Positions 1 to 8,732 of a DNA stretch of 64,000 nucleotides are shown in pieces (position 1 is the first letter of the stretch; each line of letters starts with the position of its first letter). The notes below the pieces were generated by a model. It made no database searches. It was given only the letters and a program-made list of their open reading frames with translations, and was not told the origin of the DNA. This DNA comes from JBDSSS01 sp963764195 (GTDB lineage Bacteria; Actinomycetota; Actinomycetes; Actinomycetales; Dermatophilaceae). Both the position numbers and the translations under genes were made by a program. The DNA lies in the NCBI GenBank assembly GCA_963764195.1, contig CAVXRG010000010.1, positions 992,001-1,056,000 of the forward strand, in the 5' to 3' direction.

Positions 1-2060
1 AGGCTCAGCTCGGGCTTGATCCGAGCAGGGGTCCACACCCGCGAGCGACGGGCCGCCACGGCCGACACGGCGAGCGAGACGGTGAGGAAGGCGATGAGGA
101 CCCCCACGTCACCGCGGAGCGGGCCGAGGTCGGCGCCGTAGAGCAGCCGGCGCAGGCCGTCGATCGCGTAGCTCATCGGCATGACGTGGTGGATGGCCTG
201 GAGCGGCGCGGGCAGGGTCTGCCAGGGGAACGTGCCACCGGCACTGACGAGCTGGACGACCATGAGCACGAGCCCGAGGAACTTGCCGACGGCGCCGAGC
301 CGGGCGGCAAGCGCGTGCAGGATCGCAACGAAGGTCATCGAGACGAAGGCGAGGAAGAGCAGGGTCAGCACGGGGTGGGCGATCCGGATGCCGAGGCCGA
401 GGCCGACGACGGCGAGGAGCGCCACCACCTGGACCAGCCCGAGAGTCACGGGGGCCAGCCAGCCACCGAGGGCGGTGCGGAGCGAGTGCTGGCTCGTGGC
501 GAGAGCGCGGGTCGAGAGGGGCCGCACGAGCAGGAAGAGCGTGTAGGCGCCGATCCACAGCGCGAGGCTGAGGAACATCGGGGCCAGTCCGGCGCCGTAG
601 CTCCCGGCCGACGACAGGGAGTCGGACTCGACCGTGAGCGGGTTGCCGATGGTCTGGGCCATGGCGGTGCGCTGCGCCTTCGTCGGGTCAGGCACCGAGT
701 CGCGGCCCTCGGCGAGCTGGTCGGTCAACCGGGTCGAGCCCTCTGCGAGGCGGTCGAGACCGGAGCCGAGCCGGCCTGCGCCCGACGCGAGGGAGGTCGC
801 CCCGGACGCGGCCTTGCCGGCGCCGGCGGCGACGGACGCGGCGCCGGTGTCGAGCGCCCGCAGGCCGGCCTCGAGCGACCCGGCCCCGTCACGCAGCGCG
901 GTCGAGGCCTGCGCGGAGCGGTGGACCGCGTCGGCGAGGGCGGGGGTGGCGTCGGCGAGCGCACGCGCCCCGCTCGACACCCGCTCGGCGCCCTGCGAGA
1001 GCTGGTCCAGCTCCCCGGATGCCTGCTGGATCCTGCCGTCCGCCGTGGCGACCTGAGTGTCAACGCGGTCGAGCTGCGCTCCCACGGTCGCGAGCTGCTC
1101 GGCGGTCAGGCCCTGCTCCTTCAGGGCAGTGAGGAGGTCGTTCCGACCACCGGCTACCTGATCGCGCAACGTCGCCGATGCCGTGGCCACCTCTCGCCCG
1201 GTCGCGGCGACCTTGGCGTTGCCGGCCGCGACCTGGGCCGCGCCGTCGGCGAGCGTCGAAGCCTTGGTGGGAAGGCCCGCGGTCCTCTCGTCGAGGGCGT
1301 CGAGGCCGGTGGCGAGGGCGGCGGCTCCGGTGTGCAGGCGGTCGGTCCCGGCGACGGCGGACCCGGCGCCGTCACGCAGCCGGGTTGCTCCCGCGGCGAG
1401 GTCGTGCAGCCCCGACGCGAGGCTCCCGGCCCCGGTCTGGAGCGAGCTCGCGCCCGTGGCCGCGTCGGCGATCCCCGTGTGCAGCTGCCCGGCACCGTCG
1501 ACCGCCTTGCCGAGCTCGTCGTGCACCTCGGTGAAGCCGAGCAGCATCCTGCTCGCCGCTGTCTGGCTCACCTCGCTCGCGACCGAGGCCGTGACCTGCT
1601 TCATCACGGTGTTTCCGATGAGCGATGTCATGTAGTTGTTCGCGTCGTTGGTCTCGAGCAGCACGGAGGCCTGGCGCGGGTGGTAGTCGGCCGTCGATGC
1701 GAGGTCGGCGGAGAAGGTCTCGGGGACGATGACGGCGAAGGCGAAGCGGCCGTCGTTGACCCCGGCGAGCGCCTCGGAGCGGGAGACCTCGTGCCAGTCA
1801 AAGGTCTTGGACTCGACGAGGTGGTCGGCGACGTCGCCCCCGACGTGGAGGCGCTCGCCGGTGCTCAGGGTCGTGCCGCGGTCGTCGCTGACGACGGCTG
1901 CGGGAACCTCCGGCAACGCACCGTACGGATCGTGGTTCGCGTAGAGGTAGAGCCCGCCGTAGAGCGTCGGGATGAGGACGAGGGCGACGACGCCGATCCG
2001 GGCCAGCCGGGAGGAGGTGAGGCGACGCAGCTCGGCGGCCGCGAGACGAAGGGGGTTCAT
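1..2060 (-). CDS. YhgE/Pip family membrane protein, C-terminus cut by window edge
   Basis: About 686 codons are visible from ATG at 2060; the frame is still open at base 1, so the 3' end lies outside. A hydrophobic segment near residues 16-35 is followed by an extracellular-looking domain. Then comes a long stretch (roughly residues 150-450) of Ala/Gly/Leu-rich repeats with recurrent LxxGAxxLxxG patterns, and finally a C-terminal block of about five or six membrane segments. This order is that of YhgE/Pip proteins (phage-infection-protein/ABC-2-like membrane proteins), known for phage receptor roles in lactococci and associated with type VII secretion in some Gram-positives. Its ATG overlaps the stop of the upstream gene (ATGA), so the two are translationally coupled. 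The exact function in this organism is unknown. Confidence 0.85.
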   Translation of the reverse strand, partial: MNPLRLAAAELRRLTSSRLARIGVVALVLIPTLYGGLYLYANHDPYGALPEVPAAVVSDDRGTTLSTGERLHVGGDVADHLVESKTFDWHEVSRSEALAGVNDGRFAFAVIVPETFSADLASTADYHPRQASVLLETNDANNYMTSLIGNTVMKQVTASVASEVSQTAASRMLLGFTEVHDELGKAVDGAGQLHTGIADAATGASSLQTGAGSLASGLHDLAAGATRLRDGAGSAVAGTDRLHTGAAALATGLDALDERTAGLPTKASTLADGAAQVAAGNAKVAATGREVATASATLRDQVAGGRNDLLTALKEQGLTAEQLATVGAQLDRVDTQVATADGRIQQASGELDQLSQGAERVSSGARALADATPALADAVHRSAQASTALRDGAGSLEAGLRALDTGAASVAAGAGKAASGATSLASGAGRLGSGLDRLAEGSTRLTDQLAEGRDSVPDPTKAQRTAMAQTIGNPLTVESDSLSSAGSYGAGLAPMFLSLALWIGAYTLFLLVRPLSTRALATSQHSLRTALGGWLAPVTLGLVQVVALLAVVGLGLGIRIAHPVLTLLFLAFVSMTFVAILHALAARLGAVGKFLGLVLMVVQLVSAGGTFPWQTLPAPLQAIHHVMPMSYAIDGLRRLLYGADLGPLRGDVGVLIAFLTVSLAVSAVAARRSRVWTPARIKPELS

Positions 2061-2689
2061 GCAGAAGCCTTTACGACGATGTCGGCCGACAGGACGTCAG
2101 CCGTGGAGGGGGAGCAGAGGGTGATGACGGTCAGGCCACGGTCCGCGAGGGCGGTCGCCGCGCGGTGCCACTCCCGCGGGTCGCCGCCGTGGCGGTCCGG
2201 CCCGGCCAGGACGAGGACGCGGACGTCGCGGTGCCGGGCCGCGAGCTCGAGGAGCAAACGGGTGCGCAGGCCGGCGGGGAGGTTGCCCCACCGGGTGCGG
2301 GCCCGGTCCTCCAGCCGTCGGTCGGCGAGGAAGGTCGAGACGTCTCGACGGGACGCCGCTCGCTCGGCGAGCGCCAGCTCCTCCGCGACGACCGCCCGCA
2401 GCGACAGCGACTCCTCGGGAGCCGTGACGTCGACGAGGTCGACGAGTCGGGTGCGCAGACGCCGCAGGTCGGCGTCGGGCACCCCACCGACCGTGATCGA
2501 GCCGGCTGCGAGCCGCACGCGCCCTCCGACCGCGAGGGCCAGGGCCACCTGGCTCGTTCCCGGGTCGGTCGGCACGAGGGTCACCCGTCCCGCGGGCGCG
2601 ACGAAACCGACCAGGTCGACGAACGGCTCCTCCGGCCCGGTGGTCCCCGCCACGACGACCCCACTGGCGACCACGTCCCGCTGCACCAC
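2057..2689 (-). CDS. Degenerate ABC-ATPase-like protein coupled to YhgE/Pip
   Basis: A 210-residue protein from GTG 2689, chosen because GGAGG lies 6 nt upstream; the frame runs further upstream but only into the operator. The order of elements resembles an ABC ATPase: a VTLVPTDPGTSQ segment sits where Walker A would be, NLPAGLRTRL where the LSGGQ signature would be, followed directly by VRVLVLAGPDR where Walker B (LLLLDEPT) would be. The invariant Walker A GxxxxGK(S/T), signature SGG and Walker B Asp-Glu are all absent. It is therefore probably not a working ATPase but a structural or regulatory remnant for the membrane protein that follows. The ABC-like assignment is my inference from motif spacing, not a strong family match. 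Confidence 0.6.
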   Translation of the reverse strand: MVQRDVVASGVVVAGTTGPEEPFVDLVGFVAPAGRVTLVPTDPGTSQVALALAVGGRVRLAAGSITVGGVPDADLRRLRTRLVDLVDVTAPEESLSLRAVVAEELALAERAASRRDVSTFLADRRLEDRARTRWGNLPAGLRTRLLLELAARHRDVRVLVLAGPDRHGGDPREWHRAATALADRGLTVITLCSPSTADVLSADIVVKASA

Positions 2690-2720
2690 GCACTTCCCTC
2701 CGGCGGGAGCATCCCGCTTC

Positions 2721-2772
2721 GATACGAGTATGCATCGAATACACCTTCGTATGCAATACGAGGATGTATCGT
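2721..2772. promoter_or_regulatory. Probable TetR operator: three ATAC/GTAT dyads
   Basis: Three dyads lie in a row: ATAC-N2-GTAT (2722-2731), ATAC-N6-GTAT (2739-2752) and ATAC-N6-GTAT (2756-2769). Between the last two sits a perfect arm pair TCGTAT-GCA-ATACGA (2747-2761). The third dyad overlaps the likely -10 (TATCGT, 2767-2772) of the TetR gene. The cluster lies in the divergent promoter region between the TetR gene and the YhgE/Pip pair, the usual place for an autoregulatory TetR operator. Confidence 0.7.
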
Positions 2773-2778
2773 CTGGGT

Positions 2779-3393
2779 ATGCCGTCGACCAACCCACCGA
2801 GAGTCAGCGCGCGCCGACAGGCCACCCGGGACCGGGTCCTCGAGGCGGCGAGCCAGGTGTTCGCCGAGCGCGGCTTCCACGGCGCCAGCGTCGAGGACAT
2901 CTGCGAGCGGGCCGGCTTCACCCGCGGCGCCTTCTACTCCAACTTCGCCTCGAAGGACGACCTCGTGCTCGAGCTGTCGAGCCGGCACTCGGAGCAGGTC
3001 GTGGCCCGGATCCGCGAGGCGGCCGCCGCGCCGGGGTCGGCCCCGCAGGACGTCCTGCGCGACGTGCTCGCCGCGCTCGCCGAGGACCAGGGAACCGACC
3101 GCTGGCTCGTGCTGACGACGGAGTTCACGCTGCACGCCATCCGCGACACCGACGCGCGTCGCGCGTGGTCGCAGCAGCAGCAGCAGATCCGGAACGAGCT
3201 CATCTCGGCCGTCGACGAGGCCGTGCGAGCCCGCGGCACCCGGCTCCCCGTCCCGACCGACCTCTTCGTCCGGGCCGCCCTGGCGCTGTCACAGGGGTCG
3301 ATGTCGCAGCGACTCGTCGAGCCGGGCTCACTCTCGCCGGGAGAGCTCGAGCGGACGGTGCTGCCGCTGCTGTTGGGGACGGACGAGACCTGA
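2779..3393 (+). CDS. TetR/AcrR family transcriptional regulator
   Basis: 204 residues from ATG 2779. The N-terminal helix-turn-helix is typical of TetR: RDRVLEAASQVFAERGFHGA, then VEDICERAGFTRGAFYSNF, then SKDDLVLEL. The C-terminal ligand domain is divergent as usual. ATG 2779 is preferred over ATG 2764 because TATCGT lies exactly 6 nt upstream of it, the spacing of a leaderless transcript, and neither start has a Shine-Dalgarno site. It is divergent from the degenerate-ABC/YhgE genes across an operator-like cluster, so it probably represses them and itself. It ends 2 nt before the convergent MoaD/ThiS-like gene. Confidence 0.88.
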   Translation: MPSTNPPRVSARRQATRDRVLEAASQVFAERGFHGASVEDICERAGFTRGAFYSNFASKDDLVLELSSRHSEQVVARIREAAAAPGSAPQDVLRDVLAALAEDQGTDRWLVLTTEFTLHAIRDTDARRAWSQQQQQIRNELISAVDEAVRARGTRLPVPTDLFVRAALALSQGSMSQRLVEPGSLSPGELERTVLPLLLGTDET

Positions 3394-3395
3394 GG

Positions 3396-3713
3396 TCAGC
3401 CGCCGGAGACCGCGTTGATGATGTGCACCCGGGCGCCGGCCGGCACCGCCGTCGCCACCCCCGACCCCCGCGTCGCGTCCTCACCGTTGACGAAGACCTT
3501 GACGTGGCGGCGGATCTGACCGCGCTCGTCCCGGACCTTCCCGTCGAGGATCCGGTGCTCCGCGAACGCCCGGTCAAGCAGCTCGGCCACCGTCTGGGTG
3601 CCGTCCGGTGACTCGACCTCGAGCTCGGGCACACCGCCTGCCAGGTCCCGCAACAGGCCGGGCAGGATGACTCTCACGGAGCTGTGCGGCATACCGGATC
3701 GACTGTCGCTCAT
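3396..3713 (-). CDS. MoaD/ThiS family ubiquitin-fold protein
   Basis: 105 residues. The protein has the beta-grasp layout of MoaD/ThiS sulfur carriers: RVILPGLLRDLAGG at the start, TVAELLDRAF in the helix, HVKVFVNGEDA mid-domain, and a C-terminus ending exactly in VSGG. The exposed Gly-Gly tail is the residue pair that MoaD, ThiS and ubiquitin use for adenylation and thiocarboxylate formation. No moaE, moeB, thiF or E1-like gene is nearby, so this is probably not the housekeeping molybdopterin subunit. Its ATG overlaps the TGA of the beta-propeller gene upstream (3710-3713), so the two are made together. An internal ATG at residue 8 is an alternative start. Confidence 0.8.
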   Translation of the reverse strand: MSDSRSGMPHSSVRVILPGLLRDLAGGVPELEVESPDGTQTVAELLDRAFAEHRILDGKVRDERGQIRRHVKVFVNGEDATRGSGVATAVPAGARVHIINAVSGG

Positions 3714-4792
3714 GGGAGCTCGCCTGCGCGCACGACGAGGACGTCGGGCAGCTGCGTCGCGATGCGGGTGAAGGACTCCCCCTCGTCCACGGACGCGAAG
3801 ACGTCCCCGTTGCGCGTCCCGAGGTAGAGACCGACGGGGTCGCCGGCGTCAACGGCCGCGGCGTCACGCAGGACGCAGGTGTAGCTCTCGCCCGGCAGGC
3901 CGACCGCCTGCTGGCGCCACGTCGCGCCGGCGTCGTCGGACCGCTGCACCTGCAGCTGGGCGTCCGGCGGGATGCGCTCCCCGTCGTCGGCGACCGGCAC
4001 GTTCCACACGACGCCCGGCTCGCGCGGGTGGGCGAGGATGGTGAAACCGAAGTCGGTCGGCAACCCGTCGGCGATGGAGTCCCAGGTGTGGCCGTTGTCG
4101 CCCGAGCGGTAGACGCCCTTGTGGTTCTGGGCGAAGAGCTCACCCTCCCCCTGGCCGCGGGCGACCTTGTGGACACACTGGCCGAACTCGGGGTACTCGT
4201 CGTGCGGCATGAAGTAGGCCCGGATGCCGGGGTTGCTCGGCTCCCACGTCTGCCCGGCGTCGGCCGAGCGGTAGACGCCGCCGGCGCTCATCGCGACGAG
4301 GAGCTGCTCCGGGTGCCCGGGCTCGGGAACGATCGTGTGGACGGCCCCGCCCCCGAAGCCGGGCTCCCACTTCGGCCGGTGCGGGTGGTCCCACAGGCCC
4401 CGGACCAGCTCGTAGCTCTCCCCCGCGTCGGCGCTGCGGAAGAGGGCGTGCGGCTCGACCCCGGCCCAGACGACGTCGGCGTCGTTGGGGTCGGGGGTCA
4501 GCTGCCAGACCCGCTCGAGGGCGGTGTCGGTGTCGGCGGGAAAACTGAGGGCACGCTCGGCGCTCTCGGTCCAGGTGCGGCCGCCGTCGGTGCTCGCCTG
4601 GACGGTGGGGCCCCAGTGCCAGGACTTGACGCCGGCGAGGACCGTCGAGCGGCCCCGCCGGGTGTCGATCGCGACGGACGCGACCTCGCTCATCAGGAAG
4701 TGCGGGCCCTCGAGGCTCCACTGCACCCGGTCGGCGCTGCGGGCGAGCCAGAGTCCCTTGCGGGTGCCGATCGCGACGATAGTCTCACTCAT
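3710..4792 (-). CDS. Asp-box (BNR/sialidase-type) beta-propeller protein
   Basis: 360 residues from ATG 4792 (an upstream in-frame TTG at 4828 exists, but GACACT lies 6 nt before ATG 4792, a leaderless arrangement). At least six Asp-box motifs of the form SxDxGxTW are visible, for example STDGGRTW, SADAGQTW, SGDNGHTW, SDDAGATW and SVDEGESF, predicting a six- or seven-bladed propeller. There is no signal peptide, so the protein is cytoplasmic, unlike secreted sialidases. Family members are annotated as exo-alpha-sialidase-like or WD40/YVTN/BNR-like; the Arg triad of true sialidases is not evident. Translational coupling to a MoaD/ThiS-like protein suggests a joint but unknown function. Confidence 0.8.
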   Translation of the reverse strand: MSETIVAIGTRKGLWLARSADRVQWSLEGPHFLMSEVASVAIDTRRGRSTVLAGVKSWHWGPTVQASTDGGRTWTESAERALSFPADTDTALERVWQLTPDPNDADVVWAGVEPHALFRSADAGESYELVRGLWDHPHRPKWEPGFGGGAVHTIVPEPGHPEQLLVAMSAGGVYRSADAGQTWEPSNPGIRAYFMPHDEYPEFGQCVHKVARGQGEGELFAQNHKGVYRSGDNGHTWDSIADGLPTDFGFTILAHPREPGVVWNVPVADDGERIPPDAQLQVQRSDDAGATWRQQAVGLPGESYTCVLRDAAAVDAGDPVGLYLGTRNGDVFASVDEGESFTRIATQLPDVLVVRAGELP

Positions 4793-4807
4793 GTTGACAG
4801 TGTCCAC
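4793..4807. promoter_or_regulatory. Dyad in the core promoter of the beta-propeller gene
   Basis: GTTGACAGTGTCCAC (read on +) is an inverted repeat with six of seven arm pairs matching around one central base. It touches the ATG at 4792 and covers the likely -10 GACACT (on -). A GGACA-N-TGTC-like dyad here would suit a dimeric repressor. No regulator gene is adjacent. Confidence 0.45.
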
Positions 4808-4884
4808 TAACGCCCGGCCCGTCGACAAGGGTTTGGTCAGACCTCCCCGGCGCCCCCGGCCCCCCGCCCCCGGCCCCCCGCGTC

Positions 4885-4943
4885 GCCCGGGCTACCAAAA
4901 GTGCGGCTTGTGGCGCTGGGACCGCACATTCCGTAGCCCGGGC
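4885..4943. terminator. Nested hairpin after the D-2-hydroxyacid dehydrogenase gene
   Basis: Outer arms GCCCGGGCTAC (4885-4895) and GTAGCCCGGGC (4933-4943) pair perfectly over 11 bp. An inner stem GTGCGG (4901-4906) / CCGCAC (4922-4927) closes a 15-nt loop. It lies 57 nt beyond the dehydrogenase stop and before the next - strand gene, so it is probably a terminator, though it has no U-tract. Bases 4838-4884 beside it are C-rich with repeated CCCCCGGCC blocks. A small structured RNA is possible. Confidence 0.5.
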
Positions 4944-4999
4944 GGCCACACGAGTGGGCGGGGTCGGGCAGGGTCGCTGGTATGCCGCTGACGTCCGGG

Positions 5000-5935
5000 T
5001 CAGGCGTTGACGACGTTGTCGGGCGGCAGGCCGTCGCGCATCCGCTCGATCTGGTGGCGCATCAGGGCGACCGCCCGGGGGCGCATCGCCGTCGTCTGGC
5101 CGCCGACGTGCGGGGTGATGAGGACTCCGGGCGTCGTCCACATCGGGTGCCCGGCCGGTAACGGCTCCGGGTCCGTCACGTCGACGGCGGCCCGCAGCCG
5201 ACCCGTTGCGCACTCGGCGACGAGGGCGTCCGTGTCGACGACGCCGCCGCGCGCGACGTTGACGAGCAGAGCACCATCGGGCATCCGGGCGAGCAGCTCG
5301 GCATCGACGAGACCACGGGTCGACTCCGTGAGCGGAACGATGACGACGACGACGTCGTGGGACCCGACGAGGCCCTGCAGCTCGTCGATGCCGTGCACTC
5401 GGTCGACGAGCTCGTCGCCCTCCCTGGCCTTCGAGGCGACTGCCGTGACGCTCACCTCGAAGGGCAGCAACCGGCGCGTGATCGCCCGTCCGATCTGGCC
5501 GTAGCCCAGCACGAGCACTCGGCTGTCCGCGAGGGCCGGCCACACCTTCGGCTCGGCCCACTGCGAGTCGGCCTGTGCGGCAAAGAACTCCGGTATGCGC
5601 CGGATCGATCCGAGCATGAGGGCAAGAGCCAGCTCGGCCGTGCTCGCGTCGTGCACCCCCGCAGCGTTGCAGAGCGCGACCCCCTCGGGGACGTCAGGTA
5701 GGAAGGTCTCGAAGCCCGCACTCTGCAGCTGCACGGCCTCGAGCGCGTCGAGCCCGGTGGGGATGTCGGTGAAACGCAGGGGCGTCATGTAGGGCATCAC
5801 GAGCAGGCGGACCTCGTCGCGACGCGGGTGCGGGGTCTCGGCGTCCCAGGCGAGCAGCTCGACGCCCTCGACGTCGGCCAGCTCGGCGGCATACGACTCA
5901 TCGGGGACGGCGGCGACGAAGGGGGTGGCAGGCAT
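5000..5935 (-). CDS. D-2-hydroxyacid dehydrogenase (phosphoglycerate-dehydrogenase-like)
   Basis: 311 residues from ATG 5935, with TACCGT 6 nt upstream on the - strand (leaderless); the open frame extends upstream without a better start. The NAD-binding Rossmann motif VLGYGQIGRAITRRL, the Arg-containing NVARGGVVDTDAL block and the catalytic His in the LITPHVGGQ segment are all present, with the acidic partner in DVTDPEPLP. The family oxidises D-2-hydroxyacids or reduces 2-ketoacids with NAD(P)H; the substrate cannot be inferred. It lacks the ACT or ASB domain of SerA, so it is unlikely to be the serine-pathway enzyme. It is divergent from the MOSC gene. Confidence 0.88.
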   Translation of the reverse strand: MPATPFVAAVPDESYAAELADVEGVELLAWDAETPHPRRDEVRLLVMPYMTPLRFTDIPTGLDALEAVQLQSAGFETFLPDVPEGVALCNAAGVHDASTAELALALMLGSIRRIPEFFAAQADSQWAEPKVWPALADSRVLVLGYGQIGRAITRRLLPFEVSVTAVASKAREGDELVDRVHGIDELQGLVGSHDVVVVIVPLTESTRGLVDAELLARMPDGALLVNVARGGVVDTDALVAECATGRLRAAVDVTDPEPLPAGHPMWTTPGVLITPHVGGQTTAMRPRAVALMRHQIERMRDGLPPDNVVNA

Positions 5936-5990
5936 GCGAGAACGGTAACCGAGTGGTCCGGGGCCGCTGCCGCGCACTACAGTCCGCGAC

Positions 5991-6671
5991 ATGGTCGAGG
6001 TCGTCGAGTCACCCGGGGCAGCACGCGTCATCTCCGTCAACGTGGGTCACGGGGTCGAGCGGCCGTGGGCGAGCGGTCCTGTCACCGCGATCGACAAGCG
6101 GCCGGTGGCGGCCGTCGACGTGCGTGACCCCGGCCCCAAGCGGGGCGGTCTCGGCAGCGGCGTCGTCGGTGACGAGATCGGCGACCCGCGGCACCACGGG
6201 GGCGTGACCCAGGCGGTCTACGCCTACCCCGTCGAGGACCTGCAGTGGTGGGCCGACCGGCTGGGCCGCGAGATCCCGCCCGGCACGTTCGGCGAGAACC
6301 TCACGACCCGCGGGGTGGAGGCGACGCGCGCTCTCGTCGGCGAGACCTGGCGCATCGGGACCGCGGTGCTGCGCGTGCAGGCGCCCCGCATCCCGTGTGC
6401 GACGTTCGCCGGCCACGTCGGCGAGCGGGGCTGGGTTCGACGGTTCACCGAGGCGGGCCGCACGGGCGCCTACCTGTCGGTCGTCGTGGCGGGTCGGGTC
6501 GCGACCGGTGACGAGGTCGTCGTGGAGCGTCCCGACCATGACATCGACCTGCTGACGGCCTTCCGCGCCGTGATGGGCGACCTCGAGCTCGCCCGCCGGG
6601 TCCTCGAGTCGGGGGTGCTGCACGAGAGCGAGCACTCCTACCTCGAGGCCGTCGTCGCCCGCCGCAGCTGA
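5991..6671 (+). CDS. MOSC domain protein (YiiM-like)
   Basis: 226 residues. The MOSC hallmarks are present: SVNVGHGVERPW at the N-terminus, a GTFGENLTTRG segment, the invariant cysteine in RIPCATFAGHVG, and a C-terminal helical stretch resembling the 3-alpha domain of YiiM. YiiM-type proteins use a molybdenum-cofactor sulfide or persulfide-bearing Cys to reduce N-hydroxylated bases and amines. The start at 5991 has TACAGT 7 nt upstream and no Shine-Dalgarno site, so it is probably leaderless. The dehydrogenase is transcribed divergently from the same 55-nt gap. Confidence 0.85.
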   Translation: MVEVVESPGAARVISVNVGHGVERPWASGPVTAIDKRPVAAVDVRDPGPKRGGLGSGVVGDEIGDPRHHGGVTQAVYAYPVEDLQWWADRLGREIPPGTFGENLTTRGVEATRALVGETWRIGTAVLRVQAPRIPCATFAGHVGERGWVRRFTEAGRTGAYLSVVVAGRVATGDEVVVERPDHDIDLLTAFRAVMGDLELARRVLESGVLHESEHSYLEAVVARRS

Positions 6672-6675
6672 GCCC

Positions 6676-6697
6676 GCCCGGCGCGGTCCCGCCGGGC
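6676..6697 (+). terminator. Short GC hairpin after the MOSC gene
   Basis: GCCCGGCG (6676-6683) pairs perfectly with CGCCGGGC (6690-6697) around a 6-nt loop, beginning 5 nt after the MOSC stop. There is no U-tract, as is common in high-GC actinobacteria. It could also act as an attenuator for the next gene. Confidence 0.5.
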
Positions 6698-6729
6698 CCG
6701 CTGCACACGATGCTGGGACACAATGGGGT

Positions 6730-7938
<1,209 letters not shown>

Positions 7939-8009
7939 CCCGCCGTCATCGGGCCCGAACGGGTAGGTACGCGTGGAGCGACACGAGGTCGCGCCCCGAC
8001 GGAGGTGCC

Positions 8010-8696
8010 ATGTCTTCCTATGACGAGATCCTGAGCCAGGTCCCGATCGGTGAGATCGCCGGACGGCTGGGGGTGAGCGAGGACGAGGCCCGCCGCGCGA
8101 CCGAGGCCGCGCTGCCCGCGCTGCTCGGCGGCCTGCACGCCAATGCCGCCGACCCGGCCGGCGCGGCCTCACTGCACTCCGCCCTGTCCGACCACCAGGT
8201 CGAGGTCACGAGCCTCGCCGACGTCGACGAGGCCGATGGGCGCAAGATCGTCGGCAACATCTTCGGCGGCCACACCGACGAGGTCGTCAGCCAGCTCGGC
8301 GGTGTCGGCGGCGGCTCCCAGGGGGCGATCGTGCAGAAGCTGCTGCCGATCCTCGCCCCGATGGTGCTCTCGTGGCTCGCCGGGCGGATGGGCAAGGGCG
8401 GGGGCCTCGGTGGCCTGCTCGGCGGAGTGCTCGGGGGCTCGGGGTCGCAATCCGCCCCTGCCCCCGCGCCGGCCCCGGGTGGCTCGGTCGACAGCGGTCC
8501 GCTCTTCCCCGGCGGCCAGGGCGCCCAGAGCGCGCCCACCCGAGCGCCCACCCCGGCCCCGAGCGCGGAGGCCGGCGGGTCCAACCCGCTGCAGGACGTC
8601 CTCGGGTCGGTCCTCGGCGGAGCGACCTCGTCGGGCTCCGGTGGCGGAGTCCTCGGCGGCCTGCTCGGCGGGCTCCTCGGCGGCGGCCGCCGCTGA
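8010..8696 (+). CDS. DUF937 (YidB-like) protein
   Basis: 228 residues. The N-terminal 130 residues match DUF937/YidB: IAGRLGVSEDEARRATEAAL, ALLGGLHANA and a later GGxxG-rich helical segment. The second half is a Pro/Ala/Ser linker ending in repeated GGLLGG motifs. The function of DUF937 is not established. The start is secure: GGAGG lies 5 nt upstream of ATG. It stands alone and is convergent with gatB across a large palindromic terminator. Confidence 0.8.
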   Translation: MSSYDEILSQVPIGEIAGRLGVSEDEARRATEAALPALLGGLHANAADPAGAASLHSALSDHQVEVTSLADVDEADGRKIVGNIFGGHTDEVVSQLGGVGGGSQGAIVQKLLPILAPMVLSWLAGRMGKGGGLGGLLGGVLGGSGSQSAPAPAPAPGGSVDSGPLFPGGQGAQSAPTRAPTPAPSAEAGGSNPLQDVLGSVLGGATSSGSGGGVLGGLLGGLLGGGRR

Positions 8697-8732
8697 CCCC
8701 GTGCTCAGGCCCGCCCGAACCCCTCCCTGACC

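Noticed and set aside
186..3611. A continuous + strand open frame of about 1140 codons across the first genes
   Set aside because: It is antisense to the YhgE/Pip and ABC-like genes and runs through TetR out of frame; composition is Arg/Gly/Glu-rich as expected for a shadow frame in GC-rich DNA. No motif supports it.
3396..3713. Housekeeping MoaD of molybdopterin synthase
   Set aside because: No moaE or other moa/moe genes are adjacent and it is coupled to a beta-propeller gene instead.
4885..4943. Possible tRNA-like fold in the gap after the dehydrogenase gene
   Set aside because: There is no T-loop GTTCGA or anticodon-arm pattern, and stem lengths do not fit a cloverleaf. A terminator-like hairpin is simpler.
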